Below are positions 44,725-53,235 of a stretch of 64,000 bases of DNA, one piece after another. The DNA is taken from NCBI GenBank assembly GCA_947507965.1, contig CANNQU010000001.1, positions 43,948-107,947 on the forward strand, in the 5' to 3' direction. Position numbers and translations under genes: made by a program. The notes beneath the pieces were generated by a model that had not been told where the DNA came from, made no database searches, and was given only the letters and a program-made list of their open reading frames with translations. Position 1 is the stretch's first letter; each line of letters starts with the position of its first letter. The stretch is from Bacteroidota bacterium (GTDB lineage: Bacteria; Bacteroidota; Bacteroidia; UKL13-3).

Positions 44725-45547
44725 AATAACACTTTTCATCTTACTATTTCACGTTGTTGTGTTAGCACAAACTCGGTTTACGGTGTTTAAAACTATCGGT
44801 GGTGTTCAATTCTTCTCAACAAAATCAAACCAATGGGAAACCTTAAAACCGAAAGACACCATAACAGGAGAAACAAAAATCAAGTGCATGAAGAATACAT
44901 CGCTCGTTTTCTTCGATTTAAAATTTCAGATTTTTGAAATGAAGCAGGAGGGGGTGTTTATGGTAAAAAATGCCATTAACACCAACAACTCAAACACCTC
45001 TGAAGAAATGCGGAAAGCAGTAAAGTATTTTGTGGAGCAAACTTTTGCAGCCAATTCAAATGGAAGCACACAAAAAGCAAAAGGGGCAGTTTATCGAGGT
45101 AAAGAATCAGTTTTTCCCTGGGATAGTACCGAGATCATGGAAGATACATTTGAAGTAGCTATTCATTTACCTAAAGCAGAATATCCAGTGCTGGTTTCTC
45201 TGAATGAATACACGGCTTTAATTTTTCATGACACAACCCTTCATTTAGCTGTTCAGCACCTAAAAAGCAACCAATTTAATGAATTGATCATTGGGAAGCA
45301 GGTAATTCACCTAAGAAACAAGCAAGATTCAATTGCAAAACAAGTTCTCATTTCGATAATGAACAACAAAGGGCTTTCAATAGAAGCACAATTTTCAATG
45401 GCCATAGCGTTTTGCATAGCGAAAGGTTATTATTCAAGTGCTAAGGAAATGATCGATAGACTTCACAAAACCAACAAAGAAACCTACCAAATGGTAACCG
45501 AATGGTTAAAAGACAATCAGAACTTTCAGAAGTTGATCGCATTTTAA
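44714..45547 (+). CDS. Small secreted protein of unknown function, coupled to CHASE2 gene
   Basis: This 277-residue protein has a signal peptide (RITLFILLFHVVVLAQ). Residues of about 20-85 form a compact beta segment (TRFTVFKTIGGVQFFSTKSNQWETLKPKDTITGETKIKCMKNTSLVFFDLKFQIFEM) that recalls FecR or SH3-like ligand folds. The second half is helical, with a segment (ILISIMNNKGLSIEAQFSMAIAFCIAKGYYSSAKEMIDRL) that looks TPR-like. I do not recognise a named family. The 11-base overlap with the CHASE2 gene means coupled translation, so it may be the ligand or regulator of that sensor. Confidence 0.65.
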   Translation: MKIRITLFILLFHVVVLAQTRFTVFKTIGGVQFFSTKSNQWETLKPKDTITGETKIKCMKNTSLVFFDLKFQIFEMKQEGVFMVKNAINTNNSNTSEEMRKAVKYFVEQTFAANSNGSTQKAKGAVYRGKESVFPWDSTEIMEDTFEVAIHLPKAEYPVLVSLNEYTALIFHDTTLHLAVQHLKSNQFNELIIGKQVIHLRNKQDSIAKQVLISIMNNKGLSIEAQFSMAIAFCIAKGYYSSAKEMIDRLHKTNKETYQMVTEWLKDNQNFQKLIAF

Positions 45548-45554
45548 AACAAAA

Positions 45555-45576
45555 AAGGGGAAAATCAATTCCCCTT
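45555..45576. terminator. Hairpin, possible terminator
   Basis: A perfect 8-bp stem AAGGGGAA / TTCCCCTT with loop AATCAA lies seven bases after the stop of the small secreted-protein gene. There is no T-run on the plus strand; the T-run is on the minus strand, where no gene is called. It may act as an mRNA 3' end rather than a classic terminator. Confidence 0.5.
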
Positions 45577-45786
45577 CAATGAAACAAAAACTAATGAAAA
45601 AAAAGTGAATGGAGTTGTTAGATCATTAAAAATCAAACATGATCTCACATTCAATTCCCATTTAGCAATAATTATGCCAATAGTGTAAAATCCAAGGTAA
45701 TAAATCAAGAGATGCGTATTTGTTAGTCTTTCTTTTCTTTCGCAGGAAATCGGTTCGCCAATCTTTCCCACTCTCGCCTAAAACTG

Positions 45787-45794
45787 TATATTCG
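45787..45794 (+). promoter_or_regulatory. Variant -7 box (TATATTCG) of the lamin-tail protein gene
   Basis: One mismatch to TAnnTTTG (TTCG), eight bases before the ATG at 45803. The same TTCG variant occurs before several other genes in the window (2073, 27390, 32293, 35687 and 62940). Confidence 0.3.
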
Positions 45795-45802
45795 TAATTC
45801 AA

Positions 45803-48800
45803 ATGTTTAGACACATTTTAATAAAACTTATGATTACCCTGTGTTTTTACAATACGGTAAAGGCTCAGGTTAATGAAAATTTCTCCGACGGAGATTTCAC
45901 TTCCAATCCTACTTGGTTTGGTGACGTGGGCAACTGGAAAGTATCAAGCCAGCTGCTCACCAGCAATGCACCTGTTACCGCCACCCAGTCGCACCTTTCA
46001 ACGATTAATACCATGGCGATCAACACCCAATGGGAGTTTCTTATTAATCTTAAATTTGCCACTTCCTCCGTTAATTATTCAGACATATTCTTAATAAGCG
46101 ACTCGGTTAATTTAGCCGGACTTAACTCTGGAATATTTGTTCGCGTGGGCAATACATCCGACGAAATTAGTCTATACCGAAAAGATGGAAGTACCATTAC
46201 TAAAATTATTGATGGCCTGGATGGTAAGGTGAGTAGCACTTCGAATAATATATTTAAAATTAAAGTAACAAGGGCTCCAAATAATGAATTTAAATTATAT
46301 GACGACCCTACGGGTATAGGGAATAGTTATGCGCTAGAAGGCAAGGTGATTGAAACTGCCTATCAAAATTCGGCTTGGTTCGGTTTTCTTATTAAATTTT
46401 CCACAGCCAATAGTCAAAAGTTCTTTTACGACGATATTACCATCAACGATCTTGTTTTAGATACGCTGCCTCCATTATTGGATAGTATATGGGCCAACGA
46501 TAGTACCGAATGCCTCTTGCAATTTAATGAGCCCATAGACTCGCTTACCGCATCAAACTTATTAAACTATACCTTAGATGGTTCGACAAATCCTGTTTCT
46601 GCCAAAATAAATACCAATTCTAACTCACAAGTACACCTGCTCTTTTCGTCGCCATTTACTCCTAATAAGTTGAACAGCATACTCGTTAAAAATATCGAGG
46701 ACATCGATGGCAATCGTATGACCAACCAATCCAATACCTTCAAATACCATGTTGCACGAATTGGGGATTTGGTGATTAATGAAATTTTCGCTGACCCATT
46801 GCCCCAAATAGGGCTGCCTCCTTTTGAATTTATTGAGCTTTGGAATGTCTCCGGCAGTGACATAAACTTGCAAGGCTTTACGCTTTCCGATGGCACCAAT
46901 ACCTGCATTTTCCCCAATACGGATTTACTTAAAGACAGTTTAATAATCGTTAGTTCTACCGCTTCATTAAATACCTATAGCTCATTCGGTAATAGTATCG
47001 TACTGCCTAACTTTCCAAGTTTAAATAATGATGGCGATAATATTACCCTTGCGAATAAGCAAGGCCAACTTATCGATGAGGTAAATTACGACCTCACATG
47101 GTACCATAATTCAACCAAGAGCGACGGTGGCTGGACATTGGAACGAATCAACTCAAAACTTGGATGTAAGAAAATACAAAATTGGAGTGCCTCTACCCAA
47201 ACTTTATGGGGTGGGTCTCCGGGGAAAATAAATTCGATCCATAACCTCAGTTCCGACACCGTTGCCCCAGCGCTTGAAAAACTTGAAATCATTAACGATT
47301 CTACCGCTTGGGTAGTATTCAATACGGTTATGGATAGTGTCTCCGTTTCTCAAATTATGATTACCACATCTGCATCTGTGGTAATAAGTGCAAAAAAAGT
47401 ATGGAACAGAAATTCCGATAGCCTTCTACTCATTTTTACTCCCTTGCAAAACAAATTTGATTACACTTTTACTTTTAGCACGGCCTTTAGCTGCAATGGA
47501 GTGCTGATGAGGCCGAAGGCTTTTTCGTTCACTTTTGATAAACCTCAAATGGCTCAATTCAGCAGCATTGTTATTTCAGAACTGCTCATCAATCCTCAAA
47601 CTGCAACTTCACTGCCCAATAGCCAATATATTGAGCTGTATAATACAGGTAGTTATTCGATAAACCTTAAAGGGATGAAAATCTCTGATGGCATCTCCAC
47701 CGCTATTCTGCCTGATTATAAGTTAAAAGCAGATAGCTTTATTATTGTCGCACCGATTCAAAAATATACTGAATTTAGTAATTACAAAATTCCGGCATTA
47801 TTGGTTTCCTCATTCCCATATTTGAATATCGACAATGATAATTTATTTTTAACGGATAGCACCAATGCCTTGATAAACAGTATGCGGTACGATACCAAAG
47901 CATTAAATAACCCGTTAAAATCGAAAGGAGGGTGGAGCTTGGAGTTGATCGATGCAAACAACGCCTGTGTGATGGAAGGAAATTGGCTTTACAGTATTAA
48001 TCCAAACGGAGGAACACCAAACCAGATGAACTCGATGAATGGAAAGGTAGAAGATGTGTTGACCTTAAAGTTTATTCGAGCCTATACCATCGGCTTAAAT
48101 GAAGTGGTGTTTATTTTTAATAAGTTTATCGATTTAAAAGCTTCAAACTCGCCGACATTATTTGAAATTACGCCACTAATAAATGCTGGATTCAATTTAA
48201 GCTATCATCAAAATAAGGCCAATGAAATTTCAATGAAACTAGCCGGTGGTGGATTAGCGAAAAAAACAACTTATCATGCCACTATAAAAAACATCCAGGA
48301 CTGTGGCGGAAAAACCATGAATACTATAAATGTTTCGTTCGGGTATCCAACCGAGCCTGAATATGGAGATATATCAATAAATGAAATTTTATTTGACGCT
48401 AAGGCATATGCAAGTGAGTTTATTGAATTGTACAATACTACGGATAAAATTTTCGATTTGAATGCGCTCGGAATTTCAACTTTCGACCAAGATGGCATAG
48501 CCCATGGAACCATTACCGCTTCAGATGTTCCACTGCAACTTCTACCTGGCAAGTATTTGGCTTTATGTGCAGAAAGGAACGGGGTGATTTCGCAGTATTA
48601 TAGTCCATCGCCTGAAAACATTTTTAATACCAATGACTGGCTGACGTTAAATGATGATTCAGGGCTTATAGTTCTCTCTAACTTAAATACCTCAAATCCC
48701 ATTGATTCGGCCTACTATTCCAAGAATTGGCATCACCCGTTTATAACACATGTTGAGGGTGTGAGTTTGGAACGAATACTTTTTAACCGAAATGGAACAC

Positions 48801-49204
48801 TGCGGCTCAACTGGCTCTCAGCAGCTTCTTCGGTGGGTTATGCAACACCAGCCTATCAGAATTCAAAATACAGCAATAGCATAGCTCCAGAAAAATTTGT
48901 ATTTCTTTCAAAAAATTATTTTACACCTGATAATGATGGTATGGATGATGAATTAAATTTTACAATCGTTTTACCCTCACAAAATTTTGCTATTACTATT
49001 ACCGTGTATGATATAAATGGAAATGAGATAAAAAAACTTGCGAAAAATGATGTGGCCGCAATCACCAATTATTATGTTTGGAATGGGAGCACCGCTAACG
49101 GAAATCTTGCCAATACAGGGCATTACCTATTGTTAATACAGGTGGTTGATGAAAATGGGAATACCAAGATAGCAAAAGATATTATTGATTTGTTGAAGCG
49201 GTAA
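45803..49204 (+). CDS. Giant surface protein with three Ig-like/lamin-tail modules
   Basis: The 1133-residue protein has a signal peptide (IKLMITLCFYNTVKAQ). An N-terminal jelly-roll-like domain follows (ENFSDGDFTSNPTWFGDVGNWKVS). Three similar modules come next, each a Big-5/SbsA Ig-like domain followed by a lamin-tail domain. The lamin tails begin near residues 323 (LVINEIFADP), 588 (IVISELLINP) and 858 (ISINEILFDA), each with a FIELWN/YIELYN/FIELYN block and a (W/V)-(T/S)-LE(R/L)I motif. The end (NYFTPDNDGMDDELNF, VWNGSTANGNLANTGHYLLLIQV) matches a CHU_C/FlgD-like type B T9SS tail. It is a likely long adhesive or scaffolding surface protein. It stands alone, convergent with trmD. Confidence 0.85.
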   Translation: MFRHILIKLMITLCFYNTVKAQVNENFSDGDFTSNPTWFGDVGNWKVSSQLLTSNAPVTATQSHLSTINTMAINTQWEFLINLKFATSSVNYSDIFLISDSVNLAGLNSGIFVRVGNTSDEISLYRKDGSTITKIIDGLDGKVSSTSNNIFKIKVTRAPNNEFKLYDDPTGIGNSYALEGKVIETAYQNSAWFGFLIKFSTANSQKFFYDDITINDLVLDTLPPLLDSIWANDSTECLLQFNEPIDSLTASNLLNYTLDGSTNPVSAKINTNSNSQVHLLFSSPFTPNKLNSILVKNIEDIDGNRMTNQSNTFKYHVARIGDLVINEIFADPLPQIGLPPFEFIELWNVSGSDINLQGFTLSDGTNTCIFPNTDLLKDSLIIVSSTASLNTYSSFGNSIVLPNFPSLNNDGDNITLANKQGQLIDEVNYDLTWYHNSTKSDGGWTLERINSKLGCKKIQNWSASTQTLWGGSPGKINSIHNLSSDTVAPALEKLEIINDSTAWVVFNTVMDSVSVSQIMITTSASVVISAKKVWNRNSDSLLLIFTPLQNKFDYTFTFSTAFSCNGVLMRPKAFSFTFDKPQMAQFSSIVISELLINPQTATSLPNSQYIELYNTGSYSINLKGMKISDGISTAILPDYKLKADSFIIVAPIQKYTEFSNYKIPALLVSSFPYLNIDNDNLFLTDSTNALINSMRYDTKALNNPLKSKGGWSLELIDANNACVMEGNWLYSINPNGGTPNQMNSMNGKVEDVLTLKFIRAYTIGLNEVVFIFNKFIDLKASNSPTLFEITPLINAGFNLSYHQNKANEISMKLAGGGLAKKTTYHATIKNIQDCGGKTMNTINVSFGYPTEPEYGDISINEILFDAKAYASEFIELYNTTDKIFDLNALGISTFDQDGIAHGTITASDVPLQLLPGKYLALCAERNGVISQYYSPSPENIFNTNDWLTLNDDSGLIVLSNLNTSNPIDSAYYSKNWHHPFITHVEGVSLERILFNRNGTLRLNWLSAASSVGYATPAYQNSKYSNSIAPEKFVFLSKNYFTPDNDGMDDELNFTIVLPSQNFAITITVYDINGNEIKKLAKNDVAAITNYYVWNGSTANGNLANTGHYLLLIQVVDENGNTKIAKDIIDLLKR

Positions 49205-49244
49205 TTCGTTTTACTGGACTGCTGCAATATAAAAATTATGGCAG

Positions 49245-49922
49245 CTACGATGCGAACAGATCGGGCCTTATGCTCTTTGTTTTTTCGATGGCCTGCTCAT
49301 GTTGCCATTGTTCAATTCGCTTATGATTTCCGCTAAGCAGTACCTCGGGAACTTTCCAACCTTTGTAATCGGCAGGTCGGGTGTAAACCGGGGAACTTAA
49401 TAAATCGTCCTGAAACGAATCGGTTAAGGCAGAGGTGGCATCGGTAATAGCTCCTGGAATTAAACGAATCATGGCATCAACTAAAATAGCAGCAGGCAGC
49501 TCGCCACCGCTCAACACAAAATCGCCGATGGATATTTCTTTGGTAATAAAATAATCGCGAACTCTCTGATCGATTCCTTTGTAGTGACCACATAACAAAA
49601 TATAATTTTCACCCATCGATAATCTATTTACTTCTGCTTGTTTCAATACCGGAGCATCGGGGCATAAATAAATTATTTCATCGTAAGTTCTTTCCTCTTT
49701 TAATTTTGAGATACAATCATCGATAGGCTGTATCATCATCACCATTCCTGCAGTTCCACCAAAAGGATAATCATCTGCTTGCTTTTGTTTTGAGGTAGAA
49801 TAATCGCGCAAGTTATGAAGGTAAATCTCAACCAACCCTTTATCTATAGCACGTTTTACAATACTATGGGCAAATGGGCCTTCAAGAAGTTGGGGGTGGA
49901 GGGTGAGAATATCGAAACGCAT
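49245..49922 (-). CDS. trmD: tRNA (guanine-N1)-methyltransferase
   Basis: The 225-residue SPOUT-class enzyme methylates G37 of tRNAs that read CCN, CUN and CGG codons, preventing +1 frameshifts. Signatures: MRFDILTLHPQLLEGPFAHSIVKRA, LRDYSTSKQKQADDYPFGGTAGMVMM, the trefoil-knot SAM site LLCGHYKGIDQRV, and IGDFVLSGGELPAAILVDAMIRLIPG. VPEVLLSGNHKRIEQWQ closes the family block. Length and motifs are normal. It is often beside rpsP, rimM and rplS in other bacteria, but not here. Confidence 0.97.
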   Translation of the reverse strand: MRFDILTLHPQLLEGPFAHSIVKRAIDKGLVEIYLHNLRDYSTSKQKQADDYPFGGTAGMVMMIQPIDDCISKLKEERTYDEIIYLCPDAPVLKQAEVNRLSMGENYILLCGHYKGIDQRVRDYFITKEISIGDFVLSGGELPAAILVDAMIRLIPGAITDATSALTDSFQDDLLSSPVYTRPADYKGWKVPEVLLSGNHKRIEQWQHEQAIEKTKSIRPDLFAS

Positions 49923-50009
49923 GTAATGTAGCTTTTAACTAGATATGGAAGTTAATAAAGTAACGGTTAAAAAAATGAATACGAATAGTGAATAACCCAA
50001 GTTCAAAAA

Positions 50010-51020
50010 TTACCTTTTCTTCAAAGCTAAAATGCTGAAATCGGTGGCTTCCTTTTTTATTGTGTTTACTAATTTGCCGAGACCCGTGATTTCCATTTTT
50101 ACGATATCATCTGGTTGCAACCACTGTGGCTTAAATCCTTTGTCGTTAAGCAGTCCCGTTCCATTGAGTTCAAGAAAACAACCCGTTCCTACCGTACCAC
50201 TTCCAATAACATCACCAGGAAATATATCTACCCCGTAAGCGCAACGCTCTAGTATCTCAGCAAATGTCCAATCCATATCCGACACATTTCCCTCTGAAAC
50301 TAAAACTTCATTTACCCAACATTTCATACTTAAATTATACGCATTGCCTACATGGTTTTCCTTAGGTGCTACTTTATATTCTACCAACTCATCAGGAGTA
50401 ACGAACATAGGGCCAATAACAGTAGAAAAGTCTTTTCCTTTTGCTGGACCTAAATTTAATAACATCTCCTCCATTTGCAATGTTCGCGCACTCATATCAT
50501 TCATAATCACATAACCAGCGATGTAGGCATCGGCTTCCGCCGCTTTAATGTTACGGCCTTTCTTACCTACTACCATGGCTATTTCCAATTCGAAATCGAG
50601 TTTTTGAAAATGATCTGGCATGCACCATACTTCACCAGGACCTTGAATCGCCTGGTGGTTGGTAAAATAAAATATAGGATATTGATCGAACTCCGGTATC
50701 ATCGGTACTCCTCTGTTACGCCGTGCAGAAACCACATGTTGTCTAAATGCATAACCATCTCGGCAACTTGTTGGGAATGGAATAGGCGCTTGAAAAGAAC
50801 CATAGCAATCTGAATATGCGACTCCTTCCGATTTTATTTTTCCAGTAATCAAATCTTGTTCAATTTCCCTTATTAGAGCCATCATCTCTCCGTCGTCTTG
50901 TAAAACACGAAGTAAGGAATTCGGAATTCGTGTATTAATGGAATTCAAGTTGTATACGATATCGTTACTAACGATTCCTAGATTAGATATTTGATGATGG
51001 AGGTAGGTTACTAATTTCAT
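50010..51020 (-). CDS. Fumarylacetoacetate hydrolase family protein
   Basis: The 336-residue protein has the FAH catalytic domain: DGYAFRQHVVSARRNRG, then LDFELEIAMVVGKKGRNIKAAEADAYIAGYVIMNDMSARTLQ with the metal-binding acidic residues. The fold ends with FPGDVIGSGTVGTGC and WLQPDDIVKMEITGLG. The long N-terminal part (about 110 residues) fits fumarylacetoacetase-like enzymes of aromatic catabolism better than the short isomerases. C-C bond hydrolysis of a beta-diketo acid is the expected reaction; the exact substrate is uncertain. It starts 42 bases downstream of the NifU-like gene, which may be co-transcribed. Confidence 0.9.
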   Translation of the reverse strand: MKLVTYLHHQISNLGIVSNDIVYNLNSINTRIPNSLLRVLQDDGEMMALIREIEQDLITGKIKSEGVAYSDCYGSFQAPIPFPTSCRDGYAFRQHVVSARRNRGVPMIPEFDQYPIFYFTNHQAIQGPGEVWCMPDHFQKLDFELEIAMVVGKKGRNIKAAEADAYIAGYVIMNDMSARTLQMEEMLLNLGPAKGKDFSTVIGPMFVTPDELVEYKVAPKENHVGNAYNLSMKCWVNEVLVSEGNVSDMDWTFAEILERCAYGVDIFPGDVIGSGTVGTGCFLELNGTGLLNDKGFKPQWLQPDDIVKMEITGLGKLVNTIKKEATDFSILALKKR

Positions 51021-51062
51021 TAAGAAATGTTGTTTTTGAGTCGAAAAAAATCAGAATTAGCC

Positions 51063-51296
51063 TTAAACTGCTTCTACAGCCAATATTTCAGGCACGGCCT
51101 TTATGATAGCTTGTTCTATTCCAGCTTTCATCGTCATCTTGCTTAATTCACACGTACTACAAGTACCCAAAAGTTTTATGCGAACAAGCATTTCTCTGGT
51201 AACATCCACTATTTGGGCATCACCACCATCCGCTTTCAGGAAAGGGCGAACAGTATCCAACGCCAACTGTACACGATTTGTTAACTCTTGATTCAT
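51063..51296 (-). CDS. NifU C-terminal-type Fe-S cluster scaffold
   Basis: From the ATG at 51296 it has 77 residues (MNQELTNRVQLALDTVRPFLKADGGDAQIVDV). The scaffold motif GTCSTCELSKMTMKAGIE carries the cluster-binding Cys46 and Cys49. Such stand-alone NifU domains carry or transfer 4Fe-4S clusters to apoproteins. A further upstream start at 51323 is rejected: the full promoter lies between the two starts. The family helps load SUF-made clusters; no suf genes are in the window. Confidence 0.93.
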   Translation of the reverse strand: MNQELTNRVQLALDTVRPFLKADGGDAQIVDVTREMLVRIKLLGTCSTCELSKMTMKAGIEQAIIKAVPEILAVEAV

Positions 51297-51300
51297 GCTA

Positions 51301-51331
51301 CAAAAATAGTCTTTATTCAACAAGTGTTCAA
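51301..51331 (-). promoter_or_regulatory. Full promoter TTG-N20-TATTTTTG of the NifU-like gene
   Basis: On the minus strand, TTG (51331-51329) is followed after 20 bases by TATTTTTG (51308-51301). The ATG at 51296 comes four bases later. Both elements are present, so this is the best-supported leaderless candidate in the window. Confidence 0.65.
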
Positions 51332-51362
51332 ATATGGTATTTCGATGCCCAAAGAAGGCTAT

Positions 51363-51992
51363 TTAATAAAGCTTATAGATTTCCATTATACCTTCCAATA
51401 TTTTAGGAAAATCAATTTTAAGGTCGATAAGCCTACCGGTATGTATATCGAAAACCCACCCATGTACGAGTAATCCACGTTCTTTATATGCTTGCTGTAC
51501 GGCTGCGGTTTTTATAAGATTAACGCATTGTTCCTGCACATTTAACTCTACCAATCGATTATATCGTTCGGTTTCATCCTCCATATTATTAAGTTCTTCT
51601 TTATGAAGTCGATATACGTCACGAATATTTCTTAGCCATGAATTTAATATACCAAAATCTTCGGGTATCATTGCTGCTTTAATTCCTCCACAATTGTAGT
51701 GCCCACAAACCACAATATGTTTCACTTTGAGATGCCTTACGGCATAATTCAGTACAGACATTACATTAAGGTCGATATTATTGACCAGGTTTGCAATATT
51801 TCGATGAATAAAGACTTCACCGGGCTTTACTCCCATTAAATCTTCAGCGGTAACTCGACTGTCGGAGCATCCTATATATAGAAACTCGGGTTTTTGCCCT
51901 TTCGAAAGGTTCTTGAAAAAATTTTCGTCGATAGCTAATTTTTCCGCAATCCATTTTTCATTATTCTCGAATACTTTACTAATTTTTGTCAT
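51363..51992 (-). CDS. Beta-class carbonic anhydrase
   Basis: The 209-residue enzyme interconverts CO2 and bicarbonate. The zinc ligands are Cys42 (IGCSDSRV), His98 and Cys101 (VCGHYNCGG); the Asp44-Arg46 dyad is intact. GEVFIHRNIANLV precedes them in the fold and VHGWVFDIHTGRLIDL ends the domain. No signal peptide, so it is cytoplasmic, supplying bicarbonate for carboxylations. It is separated by 39 bases from the NifU promoter region and by 26 bases from rluF, on the same strand. Confidence 0.96.
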   Translation of the reverse strand: MTKISKVFENNEKWIAEKLAIDENFFKNLSKGQKPEFLYIGCSDSRVTAEDLMGVKPGEVFIHRNIANLVNNIDLNVMSVLNYAVRHLKVKHIVVCGHYNCGGIKAAMIPEDFGILNSWLRNIRDVYRLHKEELNNMEDETERYNRLVELNVQEQCVNLIKTAAVQQAYKERGLLVHGWVFDIHTGRLIDLKIDFPKILEGIMEIYKLY

Positions 51993-52018
51993 TGGCTAAA
52001 ATTAATTATTTAGGGGCG

Positions 52019-52780
52019 TTATTCTATTTGCGTGATCGATGCTTCCTCGGTTTTGCTTGAATTTTTGATTAATGAATTTATTTCGATCAATTCTTTCTCC
52101 GTAAAATTACGCCATTTCCCGATAGCTAGGTTATCAAGTTTAATATTCATGATACGAATTCTCTTTAGTTTAATTACCTGATAGTCCAGGAAATCGCACA
52201 TTCTTCTAATTTGCCTGTTAAGGCCTTGCGTTAGGATGATACGAAAAATATAAGTGCTCTCCTTTTGAACGAAACACTTCGAGGTGATGGTATTTAGAAT
52301 AGGAATTCCATTACCCATTTTTTCGATAAACGCAGAGGTGATGGCTTTGTTTACCGTGACCATGTATTCTTTCTCATGGTTATTGCCAGCCCTCAAAACT
52401 TTATTAACCATATTGCCATCGCTAGTCAAAAAAATTAACCCCTCGGAAGCTTTGTCGAGGCGACCAATTGGAAATATACGCTGGTTATGATTAATATATT
52501 CTATAATATTGTTTTTTATTTTAACTTCTGTGGTACAGGTAATACCTACCGGTTTATTAAAAACAATATAGCTGGTATTCTCCGCACGTTTTAAGAGCTT
52601 TCCATCGACTATTAATTTATCGATTAATGACACCCTGTCGCCTAAATTCCCTCTGCTTTCATTTACCATGACTCTTCCCTGATCAATCAACTTATCGGCT
52701 TCCCGACGAGAGCAATAGCCTGTATCGCTTATCGCTTTATTTAATCGGATGGACGTATCGAGAGGGCTTTGGCTAGACAT
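52019..52780 (-). CDS. rluF: 23S rRNA pseudouridine synthase, RluF type
   Basis: The 253-residue protein has an N-terminal S4 RNA-binding domain (IRLNKAISDTGYCSRREADKLIDQGRVMVN) and an RsuA/RluB-type catalytic domain. The catalytic Asp109 lies in GRLDKASEGLIFLTSDGN. The next block, VNKVLRAGNNHEKEYMVTVNKAIT, is characteristic of RluF, and RIILTQGLNRQIRRMCDFLDYQVIKLKRIRIMNI follows. RluF makes pseudouridine 2604 in 23S rRNA in E. coli; the site here is inferred. It has a short charged C-terminal tail. Confidence 0.9.
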   Translation of the reverse strand: MSSQSPLDTSIRLNKAISDTGYCSRREADKLIDQGRVMVNESRGNLGDRVSLIDKLIVDGKLLKRAENTSYIVFNKPVGITCTTEVKIKNNIIEYINHNQRIFPIGRLDKASEGLIFLTSDGNMVNKVLRAGNNHEKEYMVTVNKAITSAFIEKMGNGIPILNTITSKCFVQKESTYIFRIILTQGLNRQIRRMCDFLDYQVIKLKRIRIMNIKLDNLAIGKWRNFTEKELIEINSLIKNSSKTEEASITQIE

Positions 52781-52830
52781 TTTATGCTATGAATTTCTTT
52801 TAAAAAAGTCGTGCTACGTTACCACGAACG

Positions 52831-53235
52831 CTAATTTTGAAAATAAGGAGCAATTTCAGGAATTGACTTGATACGATAGCAACTTTTTGCATTGATTGGT
52901 TTCTCGAAATAATCTAACACATTCGTATACTTCATGGCCTTTGCCTTGTCGGAGAATAGGAAAGAAGAAGTAACAATGACTACAAAAACACGATCGGCTA
53001 ACGAACTCGATTTTATGGCTTCTAAAAACTCCCATCCATCCATCTCAGGCATGCTAAGGTCTAAAAGAATGAGGAATTTGCTGCTTTCATTTTGGTCTTC
53101 CATCAAAAATTTAATCATCTCTTTCGCATCTTGATAGCAAATGGGATTCGCAGAAAGTCCACTCTTTTCCAGCATTATTTTATGCAGAAAAATAATTATT
53201 TTATCATCATCTAAAATTACTAGTTCTAGGCTCAT
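52831..53235 (-). CDS. Single-domain response regulator
   Basis: The 134-residue protein is a lone receiver domain. The acidic pocket is Asp10/Asp11 (VILDDDK) with phospho-acceptor Asp59 (LILLDLSMPEMDGWEF), switch Thr89 (VIVTSSF) and Lys112 (FEKPI). It has no output domain, so it signals by protein contact, as CheY-like or Rcp-like regulators do. Its ATG overlaps the stop of the PAS sensor gene in ATGA (53232-53235), so translation is coupled and the pair is likely a phosphorelay. Confidence 0.93.
   Translation of the reverse strand: MSLELVILDDDKIIIFLHKIMLEKSGLSANPICYQDAKEMIKFLMEDQNESSKFLILLDLSMPEMDGWEFLEAIKSSSLADRVFVVIVTSSFLFSDKAKAMKYTNVLDYFEKPINAKSCYRIKSIPEIAPYFQN

Noticed and set aside
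44714..45547. Calling this protein FecR
   Set aside because: The resemblance is limited to a short beta segment; there is no anti-sigma domain or membrane helix, and no sigma factor beside it.
45565..45771. Leftward 68-residue open frame
   Set aside because: It ends within the hairpin after the small secreted-protein gene; no promoter and no family features.
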